A program made the position numbers and the translations under genes. Source: Ehretia macrophylla (Eukaryota; Streptophyta; Magnoliopsida; Boraginales; Ehretiaceae). From it: a DNA stretch of 64,000 bases. The stretch spans positions 17,330,762-17,394,761 of the forward strand of contig CM075783.1 of NCBI GenBank assembly GCA_037974665.1. Direction: 5' to 3'. Numbering within the stretch: position 1 is the first letter of the stretch; the number at the start of each line of letters is the position of its first letter. Below are positions 21,624 through 33,155 of the stretch, one piece after another. The notes under the pieces are model-generated. The model had not been told where the DNA came from, did not search any database, and was given only the letters and a program-made list of their open reading frames with translations.

Positions 21624-24600
21624 TTAACTATTCTCTTCAAGATTGGACTCCTCACCACTAGACTCTTCAATCTCGCTGTGCTCTTCCGGACTGGATTCCG
21701 CACCACTAGACTCTTCAATTTCGCTGTGCTCTTCTGAACTGGATTCATCACTTCTCGGATCGACAATCTCCTTAACACATGACGGGCAGAGGTAAAAATA
21801 GCAAGTTTCACATTCAAAGGCCACCTCTCCTTCCAAATCATCACCACATTTGTCACAACAGAATTCATATTTAACTTTCCTCACAAACGTGAGAGGATGT
21901 GGGTGATACTCAATTTGAAGTTTGCCCCCAAACTTCACTTTAGGATAATCTCCACCAAGTCTAGGAATGCATCTAAGATGAAAGGAATTGTCGCATTCAC
22001 GACAATGATATAGCCAGTACTTGGGATGGACTTCTTCTTCACAAATGTCACAAATAAATTCATCAGGATGATAATAAAAGGGTGAAAAGCTCAGTTTGAG
22101 AGGGTGTTTATCCCATCTATGTATGACAGTCTGAGGGCATGTTGCGCAACCCATACCCAAATTGTACTCATCGCAAGCCTTGCAATTGAAGAAGACATCC
22201 TCATGGTCAGAATTACAGGCGTTGCAAAACTTATAGGAATGGTACGACGACTGTCGAACAAGGAAGTGGTGGTGAGCTTCATGCTTAATTGCAGGAGGAA
22301 AAAGAGCACAATTGATGTCAAGCGCTAAGTGACACTCCTTGCACTCATAGAAGAATCCGTTACAATCGCAGCGACAACAACTACATTCAAAATAACCAAA
22401 ATCCTCCTGGCGGCAATGATTGAGGGAGAGTTGATGCTGGGGATGATAGGAAGATGAGAGATTATTTGGTAGTTGATCAGCGCAATGTAAATGGATGAAG
22501 TAGCTGCACTGAGCACAACCATAACATGAACCTGAAATGGGTTCAATGCAAGCACTGCACACTATTTCCTGATCATCACCATCCATTTCACTGTAATCAT
22601 CTTGGATATTGGTGAGAATCAAAGGATGATCATGACTGAAGTGATTAAATATTTCTTTTGATTGTTCAATCAGTGGAAGCCCTTTTTCCTCCAAGAAATG
22701 TCGAATCAGTTGTGCAGATAAGACCTCTGCGGGCAAGCTGATCCAATTTGGTGGGATCTCACCAGCACTAGGAAGATAAACAATGTCATTATCAGATAGA
22801 ACATCAGCAAAAGGAGGAGGAAAACAACAAAGAAAACTCTTCAATTAGTCTGGACCGATATCAGTCTAGTCTAGTAGAGTTGTGAGATAAAAAGTGAATT
22901 TTACATATGTGTGGATTCATTCCATGTGAGAGGACTGATGTCAGTCTGGACTGATAGAATAGCAACCAAAACAACAAATAAAAGAAAGAAGGAAATAGTG
23001 GGTAAAATCTTTTTTGAGCTAGTAAAATATTAAATAAATGATTAATACTTTATATTAGCCTTTTATATTTTTTTGTATTGTAAACATTTATGTATTAAAT
23101 ATCAAATTTTTTGTGTATATGATAGAAATTTTACTAGATAATAAGGGAAAATGAGGTGAAGAAATGATATATATAGCGGAGGCAAGGGATGATATATTGC
23201 TCTAACTAAATTGTGTTCTAAGGCTCATTAATTCGAACTGGTGTGGTGTGTACAACACCTAATTACTATCTGCCACGTCACCCATTTTAAAGCCATTACT
23301 CTCAAACTAAATCTTTGCAGTTAAGCCGAATAATTAATTATTCTTAAACCACTGTTAGTAATTAATGGGCTAAGCATAATTCAACTTTTAATTTGAAAAG
23401 GAGAAGATAAAAAAACCTCACAAATCACTATCGTGTATAGCACTTTCGAAAGCAGGTTGTGCATTTTCGTTGAGATGCTGGACGGATTTTGGTGGAAACC
23501 TTTCAAAAACTTTAAAATGGTTTAGCTAAACCAATTTTGGGCATCGAAATTAAACAATTAAATAAACATTTTTCAATCCAAAAAAAATAAAAAAATGACA
23601 AAGCAAAAGAGAATTAAGAGAGAATACTGACGAGTTAGCTTCGGCTGCTTCGGAATAGGATGTGATGCACTTGATATGGACAAAATATCTACAAGGACCA
23701 CAATAAAGAAGCCAATAATTTGGGTGTAGTTTTTCCCTGCAAATATCACTCTTTAGGCCGTAATGTCGGTATTTTTCTGGAAAACAATAAGCTACGTCGA
23801 GAGGATGAGGGTGGCACTTGTGCGACAATTTGCTTGGAAGTGATCCACAACTCTTGTGGATCCAAAACGAGCATACAGTGCAATCATATGACTCATCTTC
23901 TTCTTTTATGCCACAAGCATCACATCTAAACAAGGCATTTCTTCGCTGGAGTTTTAGGTGGTGCTGATGGCTTGGATGTTCAAGTATTGTGCCATCTAAT
24001 TGAGCACATAAAACATCCAAATAAAACTCACACTTGAAACAGCAATAGGCGAAACCACTCCTGCAGGATCTGTCACAGATATTACATGTTAACCCAGAAG
24101 GCGACTTGGCTAAGAGTCTAAGTGGATCATGACAAGCTGTATGGGTTGGATGCATAATCTCGGATGGTAGTTGTGTGCAGGATTTGTGGACGAAGACTTC
24201 ACAAATGTTGCAAAAATATGTCGACGACCCTGAGACTATTAATTGTTCACAAACACAGCAACACACAACTTTCTCGCTGCTCATATCTTCTTGTTGCAAT
24301 TCCTTGAGGATAAGTGGATGCTTCCCATCCATAGTGTGTTTAAATATCTCTAATTTAGCACATAAAACATCCACATCAAACTCACACTTGGAACAATGAT
24401 AGGTGAAACCACTCCAGTTTTCTCTTTTACAGATATTACAAATGCACGTTCTCGGCCAATAAGGCGGCTTGCTAAGGAGTTTGAGTGGATGTTCATAATG
24501 CATTGGATGCGTAAACTCTAATGGCAAATCTGCGCAAGATCTGTGGAGGAAGACTTCACATTCGCTGCAACAATACGTTGACCCCGACACTGGTTGTTCA

Positions 24601-24695
24601 CAACCGTAACAAACAACATCGGCACTGCCACCTGCTTTCAATTCCTTGAGGATAAGTGGATGCTTCTCATGGCTAAAATGATTGATGATCTCCAT
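21624..24695 (-). CDS. DC1-domain (Cys/His-rich C1) protein, locus 1, two exons
   Basis: Predicted exons 23632-24695 and 21624-22767, intron 864 bp, 735 residues. Exon 1 starts at ATG (MEIINHFSHEKHPLILKE) and encodes six DC1 modules at about residues 8-55, 63-113, 119-174, 182-231, 240-284 and 295-344, each with the H...CxxC...CxxC...H..C zinc pattern. It stops after AEAN plus two bases; the donor is GTCAGT. The acceptor TTATCTTCCTAG restores the frame as S-AGEIPPNWISLPAEV. Exon 2 adds five more modules and an acidic tail with two EEHSEIEESSG repeats. Read without splicing, exon 1 runs on into a hydrophobic tail, and exon 2 has no ATG for about 60 codons, which supports joining them. Serine replaces the first zinc cysteine of module 6 (LKSDIC; cysteine in locus 2). 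DC1 proteins are plant-specific and linked to stress and hormone responses; the exact role is unknown. Confidence 0.8.
22768..23631 (-). other. Predicted intron of DC1 locus 1
   Basis: GT-AG intron between the two DC1 exons. The acceptor is a strong pyrimidine tract with CCTAG; the donor GTCAGT is weaker than the GTAAGA of loci 0 and 3. Its middle part (about 23210-23410, tactatctgccacgtcac) is conserved at 35465-35620 and 63215-63370, as expected of an intron copied along with the gene. Confidence 0.65.
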
Positions 24696-24799
24696 CTCTG
24701 TTTCTGTCTCTCTTTCTTTTTCACTCTTTTTCTAGATCTCTCACAACTCAAATATTACTGGGAATGCAAGATAGATATTGAGAGTAATTAATTATGACC

Positions 24800-24820
24800 C
24801 TATCTAAATAAATAAATAGA
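24800..24820 (-). promoter_or_regulatory. Putative TATA-type core promoter of DC1 locus 1
   Basis: Reverse complement reads CTATTTATTTATTTAG, about 105-125 bp upstream of the ATG. The block is conserved ahead of locus 0 (about 15430-15448), and locus 2 has CCTATTTATTAG at a similar distance. The intervening leader is pyrimidine- and AG-rich without upstream ATGs in the first 60 bp. Inference only. Confidence 0.3.
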
Positions 24821-26689
24821 TGAAAGCCAAATACAAATCGGTGAGAATAACTTTCCTTTTGCACCAAGTGATGCCATATTGTTACTTTTTTCGTCAACTG
24901 TTGATGAGAATCCTTCCTTTTCGTGTTAAGAATGGTATCTAACATTTCATTTTTATTTATTCATTGGGTTAATTTTAGGCCTAAAGAATCTCTGGACCGT
25001 AAATTTTAGGCCTGATTTGAGTGTTTTGAACTTTTAAAATTAAAAAAAGAAAAAGAAGAGAAAGAACTTAGAAAAAGAGAGGATGTGACAGCCTCCGGAA
25101 ATTTTCATATTTCATCATGGATTTGTCGTCACCTTATCTTATTTTCTTGTTTTTCATCACAAAATGATACACCTAGTTTTCTTAATCTTTTTCTTTTACA
25201 AAATTAGTTAGTTAAGGTGTTTCTTCTTCTTTTTTTCTTTCCCCCCTTCTGTGATGAAAAAATTACCTGTTTTAACATCCAAGTATTGAAAAAAAAAATG
25301 TTGGTTGTGTTTGACCCTGTTTTGATAGTCTTTAAGCGCATTTTGAATTTATGTTGACTTTTCAGAAGTGTTTTGGCAGGTCAGACCTATATCTTTTGGA
25401 TCACAAACATAAGAAAATTACTCACAATTTTTAAACATTTGATTTGCGGGAAAAATCAGTTAATTAACATTACGTGTCCACCAAGTGACCTTAATTAATA
25501 TAAGAAAGCCAAATACAGAATGTTGGAGAGAATAACTTTACATGTCTACCAAGTGACCCTAATTAGTAGATAATTTCTTTTTAAATCATTTTTTTTTTTA
25601 TAAACAGTTGCAAAATTACGTTGTGTTGGTGTTAAGTATAAATAAGTGGTGAGTTGGTGCCAAAACTGACCATTGATTTTAAGTGGAAATGATCCTTCAA
25701 TTACTCTCTAATTGGAGGGATCAAAATTCATTTAAAAACTTGTCCCAAGTTTGGATGCATCTCACCTGCATGGGGTTGGAATTGCTAGTAATAGGTGGTT
25801 AAACATACGGGGGGGAATTCTTTGTATGCATCTGCCTAATTCTGTTTCTTGGTCCAGTGAGTTATAGAAAAAGTTTGAAAAGTCAAAGTTTTTATGATTC
25901 TATGTCTAGATATATACTATCTGAGAAGAGAAATGATATACCTTTTTTTTTTTCTTTTAAATGATACGGGATAAACTTTTCGGGCTATATTAGGTTTCAA
26001 ATTTAAAAAAACATGACTCATCTTCAAAAAAGCTTGAATCGAGTTAATTAGACAAAACTCATTATGATTGGAATAAAAAGAATATTTTTCTCGTTGGTCC
26101 GAATTTAAGATGCGAACATATCTAATTAAAAAGGCTATTCTACTACTATGTGATTCCTGGTGTAATATTATCACCTAATCTTTTGCTTGTTAATGTTAAT
26201 GAAATTCTTGCTTTTTGACGTCAAAAAAAGGATAAGGGTGGAGAAATTTTGTGAAATCTTAGACCACTAAATGTAGATTTATTTATCCAAAACTTTTACC
26301 AAGTAATGCACAATGTGAATGATTTTTAATTTTAATACTTTACGTCCCACAAATTGTACGTAACTAGGTTCAGAATTCAATTTTTTTTTATTTTTATAGT
26401 AGCATTATTAACTAAAATTAAAATTATAACTTTTGAATTATGAACCTAGATAAAAAAACAAAAACTTTTACGAAAATTTTTATAGTAGCATAACTTTTTG
26501 AACAAAAAATATACAAATCTTGGACCAAAAAAAAAAAGAAAAAAAGCATTGAATAGCATATCTTTGAATTTCATCGTGCAACACATTCATATGAACTATA
26601 TTACTTGCAGTATATAGATTTCATGAAATCGTTACTATATTGGGTCTTCCCCCATCTTGATTTTAAGAGTACTATTTACGTAAAAGTTA
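24821..26689. other. Spacer with one diverged DC1 flank copy
   Basis: 24835-24940 and 25430-25570 carry the DC1 flank unit (tgatgagaatccttcc, tgtccaccaagtgacc). The rest is AT-rich with no supported gene. Confidence 0.4.
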
Positions 26690-27010
26690 AAGTTGAAAAT
26701 GCTAAAAAGTAAAAAGTTCCAAATTAAACTTTTTAAAAAAGGCTTTTGTGAAGCTTTTCTTACATTTTGCGGGAAGTTATTTTATTTTGTTTTTTTCTTA
26801 ATATACCCCCTCCATATTTTTTGAAAATCCAACACTACCCTACAAATTTTTAAAAGTCTAACATTACCTGACATAGGTCAAACAGTCAACAGCTTCTGTT
26901 AACAACAATTTTAACAAAAGCTTTATTATTGAAAACACTGTACATCAAAAACTAAAATTTCATAAGTAAGTCAAGTAACACTTGAATGTTTTTAGTAGTC
27001 ATTTAAAAGG
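26690..27010 (+). repeat. AT-rich interspersed repeat, copy 1
   Basis: Shares blocks with the reverse complement of 31380-31690: gtaaaaagttccaaatt, atataccc-tccatat and cataggtcaaacagtcaac. About 300 bp, diverged, no coding capacity. Class not determined; no clear ends or duplications found. Confidence 0.5.
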
Positions 27011-27249
27011 TTAATAAACTAATTTTGATTTACCCCCTTAAATTTAAGGGACAAGGATACTTAAATCCTCTCAATCCTTAACTTTTGATCCAAGTTTCAT
27101 GATTTACCTATTAAATAATTACTCGGAAAAAAAATATCAAGAATATAAGAGTAGAACTTGACTTTGAGTTGCCAAAAATATCTTCAATAGGAGACGTAGT
27201 TGGCCTGTAAATAAGTTTAGGGTTAAATAACAAAGAAAAAATAGGAGAG

Positions 27250-28160
27250 CCCAAATATCAGTCTTGTCATCTTAATTAATTTACATGGTCTTAAAGTTAT
27301 TGCCCAGAATGCCCTTCAAAAGGAGGGGTAGTTTGTCCTCAATGGACAGACGCACATACATATTGGTACAATGGAGGCATTAAATAAATCCATTATGAAC
27401 CTATAATCAGGATCGGGTCAGACCGAGAGCCTCTCCCAACTCTTTTATACTTTAGTTAGTGGGGCCTTGGCAAACTCCTGCTCCGAGTTAGCTTTCAAAT
27501 AGATTGGGCCTCAAGCTACATAAAATGAATGCGGGCTTGTGCTTTACAACTTGCGGTGAGGCCCTATGTGTGAATTCATGCTTTCTTCCCTTGATCCCTT
27601 GATCGTTCCACCTTCGTGCCTTGGTATATCGTTATTTATAGCTTTCGCGTGGTGGGCCTCATGTTTGTTCCTATTGCGGGTTTAAGTGATCCCTAATTGG
27701 TTGTTATGGCTCTACCATAGACTCGTCGTGGCAAGTGAACATCCCCGTAGGGATCAGATTGGTTGATAAAGGTGACTTGGAGGTCACAGTCATCAAGTTG
27801 ATTGATTCGTAGTCTTTGGGCCCCACCACAGTCATCCTTATGGAGTGACCTCATCCCTTAGATCTCTCAAGTCTATTCGTGTTCGTCAAATTTACGCTTG
27901 GACGGAAAGGATGACGACTTGCTAATGGGCCTATAATGACAAGTTCTCTTTAGCCACCGTGCTCAAGAAGTCTGTCATACACGTAATGCCTCAAACGCCA
28001 TTGGCTCCGTTATCATATGATCCCGAGACACTTACGTCATCTTCTGTTGCCGTGTGTCTTTCTTTAATCAAGTGGGTGGTGTCTCTTGGGCTTTTGACTT
28101 TCTTGGACTGATGTTGTGTCTTGCTCTTTCCTTGGGTCGACCATTTGGGCCAAGACTATT
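27250..28160. other. GC-richer block, possible solo LTR
   Basis: About 900 bp clearly richer in G+C than its surroundings, with no long frame. It includes tatatcgttatttatagc, which could be an LTR-type TATA region. Other parts (ccccgtagggatcagatt, cgagacacttacgtcatc) are low in A/T runs. I found no TG...CA ends with a duplication, so an old LTR is only one possibility. Confidence 0.25.
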
Positions 28161-28600
28161 TTTGACATTTACAGAGGCTATAATCGTAATTCAGACTTAA
28201 GACTCTTTTATTACAATCAAATTGTTATTTGTCCATTTCATTTAATTATAGTAGTGTCACAAACAAAAACAAAAAAATCCAAGCTTGCAATGACTTTATT
28301 CCATATCAACTCAAAATTTTAGCATCCATGCCAACACGGACGAACATTTAAGCAACATTCCACTATTAAAAAAATAAATCACATCCCTCACATTGACTAA
28401 TTACTTGAGCGCAACAAATTACATAGACATTCAAACATCAAAAACTCCACCGCAAGTCAAGAATACATCCCTCACATTTGACTAAAAAAAATATGCAACG
28501 ATAGTATCTATTTGATTCAAAAAGTTATAAAAAAGAAAAAGGAATGTTCACTTACGGCGTTTGTTATGACATAATTTCTTTTTAATATCTAAATTTCTGC

Positions 28601-28719
28601 TGCTATATATTTATGTTCGTGTTTCTTTGTGTTATTAACACTTTAAAAAAAAATATATGATCAAACCGAACCTCAATAATAACACAAGACGGCTAAGAAA
28701 CACAAACATAAATATATAG
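28601..28719. repeat. Inverted repeat able to form a hairpin
   Basis: Left arm tgctatatatttatgttc (28601 on) and gtttctttgtgttatta pair with the right arm taataacacaag (28676 on) and gaaacacaaacataaatata, with about nine unpaired bases in the right arm and a 40-bp loop. It could be a small MITE core or a transcribed hairpin. It lies 155 bp downstream of the gene ending at 28875. Confidence 0.5.
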
Positions 28720-28874
28720 CAAAAAGAGAGAAACAAACATCTTTAACAACACTGGTACGAGATATTGTTAGTAATAGAGAAGTGTTAATATCTTGTCTTG
28801 CCTTGATTAGTAAAATAACAGAGAAGTAGCCAACCAAGTTGGAAAGACATATTTAACAAAAATATATAATTAAC

Positions 28875-29416
28875 TCACCACTCCTCCTTGCCTTCACCAA
28901 TTTTCTTCAAGCCTGATTCGGCACAATCTATAATATAGATCCATATTAAAAACATGGAACCTAAAAAAACAAATACACCACTAGTACAGGCATATTTACC
29001 TGCAATAGTTTGCATGTGACCTGCAATAGTTTGCAGGTGAAGATCAATTTTCTTCAGCGACGTTTCCATCTTGTTTCGCTCTGCCACAAAATAAAAAATA
29101 AAAAAAAAACAATTGTCATGTCATGATATATGAAGAAGAAAAATACATTACTGTTAGGCAGAAAAAAAAAACACCTTCAATCCCATGGAATACCCTATAA
29201 ATATCCCCCGCAAACCTGTAACAAAAAAGGATCGCCATATTATTATCTAAAAAATATCCAAACTTTTTCACATATGAACAAGTAATAAGTAGATGAAATC
29301 AGAAAAAAAAAAAAAAAATTACAAACAAAACGAAAAGACCCCTACCAAGCAGTACCACAAGCGACTCCAATATAAGCAGAAAAACGGATTAGAGAGTCAA
29401 AAGTAGACTTGGACAT
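28875..29416 (-). CDS. Small single-span membrane protein, three exons (predicted)
   Basis: Exons 29346-29416, 29175-29215 and 28875-29080 join in frame to give 105 residues. Donors are GTAGGG and GTGTTT; acceptors are TTACAG and GTGGCAG, both after T-rich tracts. The protein begins MSKSTFDSLIRFSAYIGVAC, continues WFAGDIYRVFHGIEERNK, then an amphipathic stretch with a seven-residue tandem repeat (LQTIAGHMQTIAG), one hydrophobic span (FVFLGSMFLIWIYII) and a charged C-terminus KKIGEGKEEW. I do not recognise the family. An N-terminal glycine/alanine helix plus a short C-terminal anchor suggests a small organelle or ER membrane protein, but that is inference. In-frame joining of three exons with no stop is the main support. 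Confidence 0.45.
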
Positions 29417-30449
29417 GCAAGTAAGAAGAGAAATAGGATTTTACCAACTTATCTACAGAGATGGGGTTAGATCTGGGCTGATAGATGCCGGCAAATAATA
29501 AAAGATAAGAAGAGGATGGGCCTTTACCTATTCCAGCTAGTAGCGGCGGCGCTTAATAGGCTTTTGGTCAATGTTATATAATATGTATATATATACACAC
29601 ATCAACAAGTAGACATCACATACTTCAATTTGGGCCGCCACACTTATTTTCATTTTATGAAAATAAAATATATGTATTGGTTCCTAAGGTTTCTTTCTTT
29701 TTTTTTTCTCTCTTCCCTTCTGAAATAGGAATTGGTTTTATGGACAAGGAGACGACACATAAGGCTGGTTCTAATAGCCTCGTCAAAACAAATCTTTCGC
29801 TATTTTGACAAGGTTGAAGGCCAAAATGCAGCTCCAATAGTATCGTCACTCCACTCGCCACTGAAGAGAGCTTGCCATTTTACTTTTTTTGCTCGCCTGA
29901 TTCATTGAGTGGAACAACCTTACCAAACATTTTTTTATTGCTTTTATAATCAGTCTTGCTAATGTGGAATAGGTAAAGTAGACATGATTGAATGAAAATG
30001 GTAAAGAAATAATAAATTAATGATAAAATATTAATGTTTTAGTTAAAATAGGGAGTATTGTTGGAGTAAGACTGAAATAGAAAGCCCTAAAGCTAAAGAG
30101 GAAGTACAAAATCCCTACATATAGAGAAAAAAATAAAAAACTGTTGGAGTTAGCCTTAAATAACTAGTCAAAATACTAAAAATAACACGTCAGATATAAC
30201 CCAAAAATATTGATAATACAGGTAAAAATGATCACTCGATAGTAGCAAGGGACAAAGTGGTGCCATACGTTTGACTATATCGAGGTCATAAGCCTTAAAC
30301 ACCTTCAACTTAGTAGGTGTCATATAATATGGTAATTTGGAAGTTAAAGTTGTTTTGAGCATCAGCTCATTTCCAAAATTCGACTTCTTATTGAGGAGGA
30401 AGCACAAATATAGCCTTTGAGTAACGTTTGGAAACTCACAATTGGAACA
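29417..30449. other. Spacer upstream of the small membrane protein gene
   Basis: 29440-29560 may be the promoter or leader of the minus-strand gene. A GC-rich patch (ctagtagcggcggcgctt) lies at 29538-29555. Two short related blocks start tgttggag (about 30060 and 30140). No gene supported. Confidence 0.35.
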
Positions 30450-30690
30450 TCCTCTCTATCATTACAACCCTTACAATGCTTAGGACAAGAACATAACCGA
30501 TTTAAATCTAGTATAATCATCAAGTACAACAAATACATACCTAGAATCACCTGTGCTAACCACATCCATTGGTCCATCAAGGTCCATATGAAGAATTTGT
30601 AATACCTTAGACGTGACTACTTTATTCAAGCATTTAAAAGACACTTTATGTTGCTTATCATATTGACATGCATCACATAAATGATCATTC
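30450..30690 (-). mobile_element. Ty1/copia integrase fragment
   Basis: The minus strand reads CDACQYDKQHKVSFKCLNKV, VLQILHMDLDGPMDVVSTGD and RYVFVVLDDYTR. This is the junction of the zinc-binding and catalytic parts of copia integrase (HxD-L-GP and DDYTR/DDYSR motifs). No LTRs or neighbouring domains are recognisable, so this is a stranded, broken fossil of unknown age. Confidence 0.75.
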
Positions 30691-32794
30691 TAATAAATAT
30701 AAAAGTATAAGAAAATGATATTAAACAAAGTATTATAAAAATGGATAAGAAAAATTAGATTATTTAAAAGGATTTTATAATCATTCTTAAAACCACTGCA
30801 TGCCGTAACTTGAGATTTGTTATCATTTGACATAAATGCCTCAAGTTTACTATTGATCATAGTGAATTTAAAAGATTTGTTAGTAATTTCAGTTATACTT
30901 TTAAAAGTTTCAAATAACATAATTAAGGATGAATTTTAAAGATTTGCAACTACTATTATATGTGACATGCGATAAAAAATATTATAATAATCAATGCAAT
31001 CTCACTAACACAAAGAAGTGTGTTTTTTTTTTTTAATTACAGTTCTTATACACAATAGTTAAGTCAGAATTTATTTTAAATACCTCAATTATTATAATAT
31101 TATTTTTACTATTTAATTGCAAGCATAAGACTTAATATATGACTATTAAAAAATTAAGAGATTGTGAGTCAGTATTTCCAAAATCACAAGCAAGAATACA
31201 ATGGTGCAAATCAAATGGAGTAAACAAGTTTGTAACACTATTTCTGGTCCACGGTACGCTTTTGCATTATTATAATACTTGTAATATCTTTTTTTCAATA
31301 AAATTGCAAATAATGTCACTGATTAGTTAGACTCTATTTGACCTAACTATAAAATTTTAATTTATGACCTATAGAGCTTTCAACAATAGAGTGTCGTTGA
31401 CTGTTTGACCTATGTAGTGTAATATTGGGCTTTACAATTTTTGAAGGCAATGTTGAGATTTCAAACATATGGAAGGGTATATTTGAGAAAGAAAAAGAAA
31501 AAGAACTTTTCACATTATGTAAAAACAGTTTCGCAAAAACTTTTTTTTGAAATGTTCCAATTTGAAGTTTCTTACTTTTTAACTTTTTTTAGCTCTAGTT
31601 TTTACCTAAAAATACTTTTTAAAAAAGGTCAAAGTAGTTAGTTTCAACTTCTAAACTGACAGTAAATATTTTGAAGTGTCTAAAAATTTGACCAAACAAA
31701 CTCTTAAAATGTAAGACTTGAATCTTTTCCACCTAATTAGTTGTTTAATCCTCCTTTTCGAGCTTATTGGTCTCCTCTATTTAACTTTGTAAGAATTCAC
31801 GTTGGACAATGGTGTCCAATTTTATTAGTACAATGTTACTACGGGCAATTTTTTTCTCGACAAAAGAACTAGCAACTATTAAGAAATTGAATTATGCTTT
31901 TGGTTCTTTTTTTGATCTTTTCTGTTTCTTTTCCTTTCTATAAATCATTCTATGCCAAATAGTTTTGAAAATATTTCATGACATTCGCGGGTCACTTTCC
32001 AGCACCCTTTCCTCTTTTCATCATTTGTGTATTCTTTTACTCACAAACTTATATATGTACATTTGAAATTTATCATTATGGCTTTGAATTACAAATGGTA
32101 CTGATAGTATTACGGTACCATAACACAAATACTGTTACAATATTACACTTGCGGACATTATTACCGTTATTGTACGACTGGTGCCCCCACATTTACAAAA
32201 CTATTGTAGCACGGGTTAAATCCATCCACAACTTTTTAGTCTTTGATGTGTCTTGTGATAATATAGACTATACATTATTGATTACTACTGCATATGAATT
32301 TCCAGTTATTCTATCTTAGGAGTATTAGTAATGATCTTTTGTCAAATGTAATTTGCTCTAGAAATCATATAAACCATTGATTTCATCCGATGTTTCTTCG
32401 TGCTTCCGTAATTTGCTCTATATTTTTATTGTGGAACAAGTTCTCTTTCTGAACTTTTGTTCGCTCACTATATTTGCTTCTGCCTACTTTTTTTGCGGTT
32501 AAAACAAAGTAAGCATTTGTACGTTTGGCAAATTAATGAGTTCTGGATATAGAGATTTGGGGCTAGATGAGACACCCTTTGCTTAGTTTGAGTTTTGAGT
32601 TAGTGTCCGAATTGGAATAATATTTATATTATTTGGATTGAATGTAATAATTAACGATTTGTTAATTTGTGATTTTAGTGGCTCCAAATTATGTAATTAA
32701 TGGTTGTGCGGCTTGCGAGTTTAAAAGATTGACCCTTCAAAAACGTGACATGTCACATGTTTAGTCTAGTTTTGTGGCGTGAAAGTACATTCAT
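30691..32794. other. AT-rich spacer
   Basis: Apart from the repeat at 31380-31690, nothing is supported. The open frame at 31978-32319 has no recognisable domain and unconvincing composition. Confidence 0.4.
31380..31690 (-). repeat. AT-rich interspersed repeat, copy 2
   Basis: Reverse-complement relative of 26690-27010. The block gttgactgtttgacctatgt pairs with cataggtcaaacagtcaac there, followed by matching AT-rich blocks. Together they form a diverged inverted pair about 4.4 kb apart. Confidence 0.5.
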
Positions 32795-32930
32795 ATGACT
32801 GATCTTTCCCTTCTATGCCACAAGCATCACACTCAAACAATGCACTTCTTTGTTGGAGTTTCAGGGGGTGCTGACGCCCGAGGTGTTCAAATGTACCATT
32901 GATGTTCGGAATGCATTGGATGCATATATA
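32795..32930 (-). pseudogene. DC1 exon-1 fragment
   Basis: Matches exon 1 of the DC1 family: gatctttcccttctatgcca, caagcatcacactcaaaca, ttggagttt. It resembles locus 0 (14898-15000) most closely. It then jumps to gatgttcggaatgcattgga, which belongs about 140 bp further upstream in that exon, so an internal deletion has joined modules 2 and 5. Non-functional. Confidence 0.65.
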
Positions 32931-32934
32931 CGGA

Positions 32935-33155
32935 AATTTGGCGACGGCTATATACTACTTTTTTAGTTTAATAGTATAATTTTTTCATACCGTAACAAGC
33001 ACTGAAATAAAATTTCAAAAGCACGTCGCTAAAATGTCGTTGTTTAGCTAGAAAATAGCGATAAAAACTTATGTAGAGCAAGTAAGTGACGGAAAGTATA
33101 TAACTGTTGCTAAATTGTCACTATTTGGCGACAAATTAGTGACGGATACGTAGAG
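32935..33155. mobile_element. Possible CACTA-type transposon end
   Basis: Contains clustered short motifs in both directions (ttggcgacgg, cgtcgctaaaatgtcg, agtgacgg, aattagtgacgg). Such arrays are common at the subterminal regions of plant CACTA elements. No CACTA terminus or 3-bp duplication was found. Confidence 0.3.

Noticed and set aside
22104-22328. Plus-strand frames across the DC1 exons, also at 34593-34889 and 14751-14990
   Set aside because: Antisense shadows of conserved minus-strand DC1 coding sequence; they have no family resemblance of their own.
22768-22844. Extension of the DC1 exon-2 frame upstream (KSFLCCFPPPFADV) as a protein N-terminus
   Set aside because: The frame has no ATG there and begins at TTG. 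The stretch ends in a pyrimidine tract plus CTAG and is broken in locus 2 by a poly-T run, so it is intron.
31978-32319. 113-codon plus-strand frame with hydrophobic start
   Set aside because: No recognisable domain, AT-rich composition and no supporting splice sites; likely chance.
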